Origin: an uncultured Lacticaseibacillus sp.
Lineage (GTDB): Bacteria; Bacillota; Bacilli; Lactobacillales; Lactobacillaceae
Assembly: GCA_934293835.1 (NCBI GenBank)
Contig: CAKQZO010000059.1
Location: 1-9,412 of the forward strand
DNA: 9,412 nt
Direction: 5' to 3'
The position numbers were made by a program, and so were the translations under genes. Shown piece by piece: positions 5,446 to 9,412 of this stretch; the stretch's first letter is position 1, and every line of letters begins with the position of its first letter. The notes beneath the pieces were generated by a model. The model saw nothing but the letters and a program-made list of their open reading frames with translations, was not told the DNA's origin and searched no databases.

Positions 5446-5474
5446 TGGACAGCGCGGTGATGTGCAGGTATGAT
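5446..5474 (+). promoter_or_regulatory. Promoter of the 507-aa unknown protein
   Basis: TGGACA (5446-5451), 17-bp spacer, TATGAT (5469-5474). Upstream lie two dyads, ACAAT-TGA-ATTGT (5399-5411) and GTGCCG/CGGCAC (5410-5415 with 5440-5445), which could be operators. The -10 box overlaps the possible TTG start at 5474, which argues for the downstream ATG. Confidence 0.65.
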
Positions 5475-5503
5475 TGAACGTATGTTTGTTTTTGGAGGTC
5501 ATC

Positions 5504-7027
5504 ATGTTTACGCTCGAATTTGCCCCACTACATGCGCATAATCCCAAGCTCACCCGCAGTCAGTTCACCGCCGCGCTTGCGGTGCGGACGCCGCGACTCG
5601 CGGCCAGACGCAAGCGTTGGTATCAGATTGGTGTGGCCGCGCTCGCCCACGCACGATGGTGGTACGGCGCAGATGTTGCCGACACGTTGTGGTTGACCTT
5701 GCGCCCCCAGCGCGTTGATAGCGAACTGGCACGCCATCGCGATGAATGGTTGGCGCGGGTGGTGGGGTTGCTCGTCGAATTTGAATTGGCCACGCCGCTG
5801 GCCACAGCGCTGAGCAATCACTGGCCGCGCCTGGACGGCGTGATCACGCCGGAAGCCAAGCGCTGGGGGCTGGTGCATCAGCTGCCGAATCGCGTTAGCG
5901 CCTGGGTGTTTGCTGGCCAGTTAGTGGATGAAACTGGCTTGCGGCTTGTGCAGGCACTCGGCGGAGAGCCGCAGGTTGAAGGGCTGTCTAATGACCGCTT
6001 GGCGCGCGCGGTGCAGGTCCTGCAGGCGCCGTTTAGTCCGTTGCCTGAGGCCTGGCATCAGACCGTCATCAAAAAGGCAACTAGCCCGGTTGCTAAAGCG
6101 GCCACGCCGCTTCCGCCGGTTGCGCCGGCCTTCGTCAAACAGCTACGCCAAGAGCTCCACCAGACGGCTAAAACCGGCGCGCAATTCGTTCACGTCTTAC
6201 CGTTGGCCCTTAATCTCGCGTCGCTTCTGAATGCTTTGCGTGACTATGGGCATTTGAAGCGACTTGACCTGATCGCGCCTAAGATTACAAGCGGGGGGTT
6301 ACACGAACTGGCCGCGGTGCTTGATCAAGCCGTTGTCCTCGACCATGCGCAGGTGACGATCGTTTCCGGTCAAGTTGAACAGACCCCGGCGGCCGCTGCG
6401 GATCTGGCAGAATTATTGGCCGCAGGCGTGACCTTGGCAACGAGTGCGAAGCGGCCACTGGCCGCGCGCTTGCTCCTGTTAGAATTCGAACAGGTCACGC
6501 TTGCGGTCAGTGGCTCGAGCATGATCACGGCCGCGTCGTATCAGACAAGCTTGGAACTGGATACGCTGACGATCAGCAAGGCCAATCCGTATGCGGCGTG
6601 GCTGGCCGCACTTAAACTAGAGCTCAAGCCGTTGGTGCCTCAAGCCAAGGTCAGTGGCGCGCGGCCGCGGTTATTGTCGGTGTCAAGCGACCGCCTGGCC
6701 AACTTCAAGGCGAAGGTCGCGGCCGTACAAGACGCAAGCACCCACGAGCGGCTACAGGCCTGGTTGTATTATCAGCCTCAGCCGCCGGTGACGATGATGC
6801 TGGGTGGCGTCGAATACTTCGCATTGGCGTTTCCGCAATATGATACCGTCGTTATCGATACGTTTACGCCGAACAATGCGCTTTTTTATCAGTCCGGTGG
6901 GGCCGTGTTGCAGTTGGCAGCGGCGACGACTAAGCAGACACTCATCGCGTTGGGGGCCAAGCGTGCATACCACACCGACGTTCCGATTCGTACGCGGGTG
7001 CGGCGCATCCTTTCGCCAACAGAATGA
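5504..7027 (+). CDS. Uncharacterised 507-residue protein with a degenerate phospholipase-D-like region
   Basis: I do not recognise a named family. The start is the ATG at 5504 with GGAGG (5494-5498) 5 nt upstream. Residues 1-180 form an Arg/Trp-rich, mostly helical N-terminal part. A Lys/Ala/Pro linker follows (190-210). Residues about 225-360 resemble a PLD-like half-domain: LKRLDLIAPKITSGGLHELA, then LLAAGVTLATSAKRPLAARLLLLE, then SGSSMITAASYQTSLELD. Aligned to H-x-K-x4-D...GS-x-N...E, the motif residues read A320-x-R322-x4-E327...GSSM340...E351, so the catalytic His and Lys are gone. A separate C-terminal part (385-507) includes GGVEYFALAFPQYDTVVIDTF. No signal peptide or transmembrane segment is evident, so it is likely cytosolic. 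It is monocistronic, with its own promoter and a strong terminator. Codon use is very GC-rich and the protein is Ala/Leu-rich. The PLD link is a tentative reading. Confidence 0.75.
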   Translation: MFTLEFAPLHAHNPKLTRSQFTAALAVRTPRLAARRKRWYQIGVAALAHARWWYGADVADTLWLTLRPQRVDSELARHRDEWLARVVGLLVEFELATPLATALSNHWPRLDGVITPEAKRWGLVHQLPNRVSAWVFAGQLVDETGLRLVQALGGEPQVEGLSNDRLARAVQVLQAPFSPLPEAWHQTVIKKATSPVAKAATPLPPVAPAFVKQLRQELHQTAKTGAQFVHVLPLALNLASLLNALRDYGHLKRLDLIAPKITSGGLHELAAVLDQAVVLDHAQVTIVSGQVEQTPAAAADLAELLAAGVTLATSAKRPLAARLLLLEFEQVTLAVSGSSMITAASYQTSLELDTLTISKANPYAAWLAALKLELKPLVPQAKVSGARPRLLSVSSDRLANFKAKVAAVQDASTHERLQAWLYYQPQPPVTMMLGGVEYFALAFPQYDTVVIDTFTPNNALFYQSGGAVLQLAAATTKQTLIALGAKRAYHTDVPIRTRVRRILSPTE

Positions 7028-7036
7028 TCGTGCTTC

Positions 7037-7072
7037 CGGGGTTGGGCCCTTTGGCGCAGTCCCGTTTTTTTT
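7037..7072 (+). terminator. Strong rho-independent terminator after the 507-aa gene
   Basis: CGGGGTTGGGCC, loop CTTT, GGCGCAGTCCCG pair with two G-U pairs and one mismatch, followed by eight T. It starts 10 nt after the stop codon. Confidence 0.9.
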
Positions 7073-7129
7073 GCGATTAAAAGACGTTGTGGTAACAGTT
7101 GAGTGGGCGCTAACCTTGATGGAACAAGG

Positions 7130-7175
7130 AGGACGGAAGGCCTTGATAACGCCTTTTAGAAACTTTGGCCGTCCT
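7130..7175. other. Nested inverted repeats upstream of the mntH promoter
   Basis: AGGACGG (7130-7136) and CCGTCCT (7169-7175) pair perfectly and enclose AAGGC (7137-7141) with GCCTT (7151-7155). The structure lies before the predicted mntH promoter and is followed by AAAAAA, not a T-run, so it is not an ordinary plus-strand terminator. A protein-binding dyad is possible. No known manganese riboswitch pattern is seen in it. Confidence 0.35.
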
Positions 7176-7186
7176 AAAAAATGTGC

Positions 7187-7215
7187 TTGTAATTGTTCAG
7201 TATCATGGTTATAGT
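7187..7215 (+). promoter_or_regulatory. mntH promoter
   Basis: TTGTAA (7187-7192), 17-bp spacer, TATAGT (7210-7215). Transcription would start near 7222, giving a leader of about 90 nt. I do not see a clear MntR-type operator overlapping it. Confidence 0.65.
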
Positions 7216-7223
7216 ATTCTATG

Positions 7224-7284
7224 GAAATTGAACGGGCGCTCGACCAAGCACCTGACAGGGAAACCAAACTGGTCACCGAATTTC
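7224..7284 (+). promoter_or_regulatory. Structured mntH leader (nested helices)
   Basis: Three complementary pairs are nested: GAAATT (7224-7229) with AATTTC (7279-7284), GACCA (7242-7246) with TGGTC (7270-7274), and CCT/AGG in CCTGACAGG (7251-7259). They would fill almost the entire predicted leader before the ribosome binding site GAGG (7300-7303). It does not match the yybP-ykoY manganese riboswitch as I know it. A regulatory role is inference. Confidence 0.4.
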
Positions 7285-7312
7285 TAAACCAATAGAAAAG
7301 AGGTTCATTCTA

Positions 7313-8677
7313 ATGAACAAGCATATCGATATCGAACGTATCAAGTCGGAAGATGCAATCGCCGATAAGTCGCTCGACGAGATCAATGGCTCCGTTGAAG
7401 TGCCGACCAATGCCGGATTTTTGAAGACGTTGATGGCCTACACTGGGCCAGGGATCTTGATTGCCGTCGGTTATATGGATCCAGGGAACTGGATCACCTC
7501 CATCGCCGGGGGGGCGCAATATAAGTATCGCCTGCTCGCCGTCGTCTTGCTTTCCAGCCTGATCGCAATGTTGTTGCAGTCTATGGCCGCCAAGCTTGGC
7601 ATCGTCACGGGTAAGGACCTTGCCCAGTTGACGCGAATGCATACCAACAAGGTCTCAGGCATCTTGCTTTGGATCGTTGCCGAATCGGCGATCATGGCAA
7701 CGGATATCGCCGAAATCATCGGGTCTGCGATTGCTTTACAGCTCTTATTCCATATTCCGTTGATCATCGGGATCGTCATCACCGCGTTAGATGTCTTGCT
7801 CCTGTTGCTGTTGATGAAGCTCGGGTTCCGCAAGATCGAAGCAATCGTCGCAACGCTTGTGGCGGTGATCTTGCTGGTCTTCGCCTATGAAGTCTTCTTG
7901 GCCAAGCCAAGCATCACCGGCATCTTGAACGGGTACGTGCCAACGAAGGCGATCCTTGAGAATCACGGGATGCTGTATCTGACGTTAGGGATCGTCGGGG
8001 CGACGGTGATGCCCCATGATTTGTACCTGGGGTCATCGATTTCGCAAACTCGCAAGGTTGATCGCAACGACCGCGGCGAGCTCGCCAAGGCCGTGCGCTT
8101 CTCGACCATCGACTCCAACGTGCAACTGTTCTTGGCGTTCATCGTTAACTCGTTGCTGCTGATCTTAGGGGCGGCGTTGTTCTACGGGACTAACTCTAGC
8201 CTCGGACGGTTCGGCGAACTTTTCAACGCCTTACAAGATTCCGCAGTGGTTGGGGCAATCGCCAGCCCGATGTTGTCCATGCTGTTCGCGGTTGCGTTGC
8301 TTTCTTCTGGGCAGTCATCGACCATCACCGGAACGCTGTCCGGGCAGATCATCATGGAAGGCTTTGTCCGCATGAAGGTGCCGCTATGGGTCCAGCGGGT
8401 CGTTACCCGGGGATTGTCTGTGACCCCAGTTTTGATCTTCGCCTTCATCTATCACGGCAACGAGGCCAAGATCGAAGGCCTACTGACGCTGTCACAGGTA
8501 TTCTTGAGTCTGGCGTTACCGTTCGCGGTTGTGCCGTTGGTCATCTTCACCTCTAGTAAGAAGTTGATGGGTGAGTTTGCCAACAAGACCTGGTCGAAGA
8601 TCTGCGCTTGGATCGCGACCATTGTCTTGATTGCCCTGAATATCTACTTAATTTTACAAACATTAGGCCTGATGTAA
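7313..8677 (+). CDS. mntH: Nramp-family H+-coupled Mn2+/Fe2+ transporter
   Basis: The 454-residue membrane protein has the usual bacterial MntH length and about 11 transmembrane helices after a hydrophilic N-terminus of about 40 residues. TM1 carries the metal site DPGNW (56-60). TM3 has [14 protein letters not shown] (129-142) with the conserved acidic pair D131/E134. TM6 has [13 protein letters not shown] (230-242), where Met233 should bind metal by its sulphur. Later [19 protein letters not shown] is also a family signature. It imports Mn2+ (and Fe2+) with protons, which lactobacilli need in large amounts for oxidative-stress tolerance. AGAGG (7299-7303) lies 9 nt before the ATG. TM6 is atypical: many MntH proteins have MPHNLYLHSS, whereas here Asn is Asp and the second His is Gly. 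Lactobacilli often carry several mntH paralogues, so this may be one of a set. Confidence 0.96.
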   Translation: MNKHIDIERIKSEDAIADKSLDEINGSVEVPTNAGFLKTLMAYTGPGILIAVGYMDPGNWITSIAGGAQYKYRLLAVVLLSSLIAMLLQSMAAKLGIVTGKDLAQLTRMHTNKVSGILLWIVAESAIMATDIAEIIGSAIALQLLFHIPLIIGIVITALDVLLLLLLMKLGFRKIEAIVATLVAVILLVFAYEVFLAKPSITGILNGYVPTKAILENHGMLYLTLGIVGATVMPHDLYLGSSISQTRKVDRNDRGELAKAVRFSTIDSNVQLFLAFIVNSLLLILGAALFYGTNSSLGRFGELFNALQDSAVVGAIASPMLSMLFAVALLSSGQSSTITGTLSGQIIMEGFVRMKVPLWVQRVVTRGLSVTPVLIFAFIYHGNEAKIEGLLTLSQVFLSLALPFAVVPLVIFTSSKKLMGEFANKTWSKICAWIATIVLIALNIYLILQTLGLM

Positions 8678-8688
8678 GGTCTGGCTGG

Positions 8689-8716
8689 GAACTTCGCGAA
8701 GGCGAGGTTCTTTTTT
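8689..8716 (+). terminator. Rho-independent terminator after mntH
   Basis: GAACTTCGC, loop GAAG, GCGAGGTTC (one G-U pair) and six T, starting 11 nt after the TAA stop. It isolates mntH from the GGDEF gene. Confidence 0.9.
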
Positions 8717-8750
8717 GATGAAAAAACATTAAAAATAATTATATTTTTTG

Positions 8751-8779
8751 TTGTTACAGATTATGGTTGCGTGTAATCT
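8751..8779 (+). promoter_or_regulatory. Promoter of the GGDEF gene
   Basis: TTGTTA (8751-8756), 17-bp spacer, TAATCT (8774-8779) in an AT-rich stretch. AGATTA (8758-8763) and TAATCT (8774-8779) form a perfect 6-bp inverted repeat in which the right arm is the -10 box; this may be an operator or chance. Confidence 0.55.
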
Positions 8780-8800
8780 AGGTGAAAGGGAGGTGAGCGC

Positions 8801-9412
8801 TTGCAGGAACAGTTTGAATGGGCGCCGTATCTGATCTGGATGTTTTCCGGCGCGATGTTGTCCGGCTTCATGGCCGCTAAGCTGGTCCTTGAGACGACCT
8901 CGATCGGCTTTTCTCACGAAATGGTCGCAATCAATCTGACTGTGTTGGTGGTGACCTTGGTGTTCGTCACTGTCAGTGAGGTGTATCTTGAGCAGGCCTT
9001 GTTTGCCATCGTCGTGGTTGGCGTGATTGCTTGGGCCTTCATGCCTGGGTTCTGGTTGCCAATAATGGGCATCGCCGCCGGCTTGTTGTTGGTGGATTGG
9101 CACTTCGCTGCGCAGATCCGCGCCCACTGGGGATTATATTATCTCGCGTTGTTCGCCTTGGCGATTCCGGTGTTGATCGGTGCCAATCACGCGCAGTTGT
9201 TATCCGGCTGGGTATATCTTGCGCAAGTGGTGCAAATCTTGACCTTAGGCGCAGTTGTGCGTGCGTATACATGGCTGATGCAGTTGCAGGCAGCGCGTAC
9301 GCAGCGTTTTGCCCGTGAGGCTTATTACGATAAGCTGACAGGGCTGCGCAATTTCCGGGCGTTTACGGAGGACTTGCAACAGGTGTTCACGGGGTATCGG
9401 CAGGGACACCCC
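8801..9412 (+). CDS. Membrane-anchored GGDEF-domain protein, probable diguanylate cyclase (N-terminal 204 residues, cut by window edge)
   Basis: The frame is open from a TTG start at 8801 to the right edge. The start is decided by an excellent ribosome binding site AAAGGGAGG (8785-8793) 7 nt upstream; the nearby GTG is out of frame. About six hydrophobic segments (roughly residues 8-27, 41-60, 64-80, 84-99, 111-127, 132-155) form a membrane sensor region. A short linker LQAARTQRFAREA then leads into YYDKLTGLRNFRAF (175-188), the standard beginning of a GGDEF domain (D-x-LTGLxNR-like). The GGDEF active-site loop lies beyond the window, so cyclase activity cannot be judged. GGDEF enzymes make the second messenger c-di-GMP, which in lactobacilli that have it is tied to exopolysaccharide and adhesion. 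It has its own promoter; its downstream partners are unseen. Confidence 0.88.
   Translation, partial: MQEQFEWAPYLIWMFSGAMLSGFMAAKLVLETTSIGFSHEMVAINLTVLVVTLVFVTVSEVYLEQALFAIVVVGVIAWAFMPGFWLPIMGIAAGLLLVDWHFAAQIRAHWGLYYLALFALAIPVLIGANHAQLLSGWVYLAQVVQILTLGAVVRAYTWLMQLQAARTQRFAREAYYDKLTGLRNFRAFTEDLQQVFTGYRQGHP

Noticed and set aside
5474..5503. Alternative TTG start ten codons upstream for the 507-aa protein
   Set aside because: It overlaps the predicted -10 box and has no ribosome binding site; the ATG at 5504 has GGAGG 5 nt upstream.
6752..7276. Minus-strand open frame of 174 codons
   Set aside because: It crosses the end of the 507-aa gene, its terminator and the mntH promoter, without a ribosome binding site or recognisable motifs.
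7028..7312. Possible yybP-ykoY manganese riboswitch before mntH
   Set aside because: The conserved core segments of that class are not seen, although the leader can form other helices.
1..9412. CRISPR arrays, tRNA or rRNA genes, complete insertion sequences, phage genes, toxin-antitoxin pairs
   Set aside because: No regularly spaced repeats, tRNA-like cloverleaf, rRNA segments, transposase or integrase motifs were seen on either strand.

Overview
The window looks like a stretch of chromosome from a GC-rich member of the Lactobacillaceae. The grounds are strong AGGAGG-type ribosome binding sites, TTGACA/TATAAT-like promoters with 16-17 bp spacers, an asnA gene under an asparagine T-box leader, a MntH of the lactobacillar type and a small MarR/LysE pair. 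A high-GC Lacticaseibacillus-like species is a guess; nothing here fixes the genus.

Layout. Positions 1-2141 (minus strand) hold two tandem, diverged copies of a DJ-1/PfpI (Hsp31-like) gene. The downstream copy (467-1139) keeps the catalytic Cys and is followed after 2 nt by an Old Yellow Enzyme gene that runs off the left edge, which suggests a small reactive-electrophile detoxification operon. The upstream copy (1244-1864) has lost the Cys (Cys to Gly) and about 18 residues, and ends in its own terminator. Positions 1959-2130 hold an unusual fold-back element next to the asnA 3' end. asnA (2142-3149, minus) is preceded by a complete T-box riboswitch (about 3186-3473) and its promoter.

Positions 3509-3950 contain no intact gene but carry a decayed crcB (fluoride channel) remnant on the plus strand. 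Positions 3950-5072 hold a divergent pair, a LysE/RhtB-type exporter (minus) and a MarR regulator (plus). They share an intergenic region with two copies of the palindrome TTGCA-AA-TGCAA laid over the promoters, so the MarR protein probably controls both genes. Positions 5066-5369 (minus) hold a frameshifted MsrA-like remnant that converges on marR.

Positions 5504-7027 (plus) encode a 507-residue protein I cannot name. It has what looks like a phospholipase-D-like half-domain whose HKD residues are replaced, and it is the most novel protein here. After a strong terminator comes mntH (7313-8677), an Nramp Mn/Fe transporter with an unusual TM6 motif and a leader able to form nested helices. The right edge holds the N-terminal 204 residues of a membrane-anchored GGDEF protein (TTG start).

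Two decayed genes and one catalytically degraded paralogue in under 10 kb point to ongoing gene loss in an otherwise housekeeping or stress-response neighbourhood. I found no multi-gene mobile element, CRISPR array, tRNA or rRNA. No clear new multi-gene system is visible. The best candidates for something undescribed are the 507-aa protein, the Cys-less DJ-1 paralogue and the 1959-2130 fold-back element.
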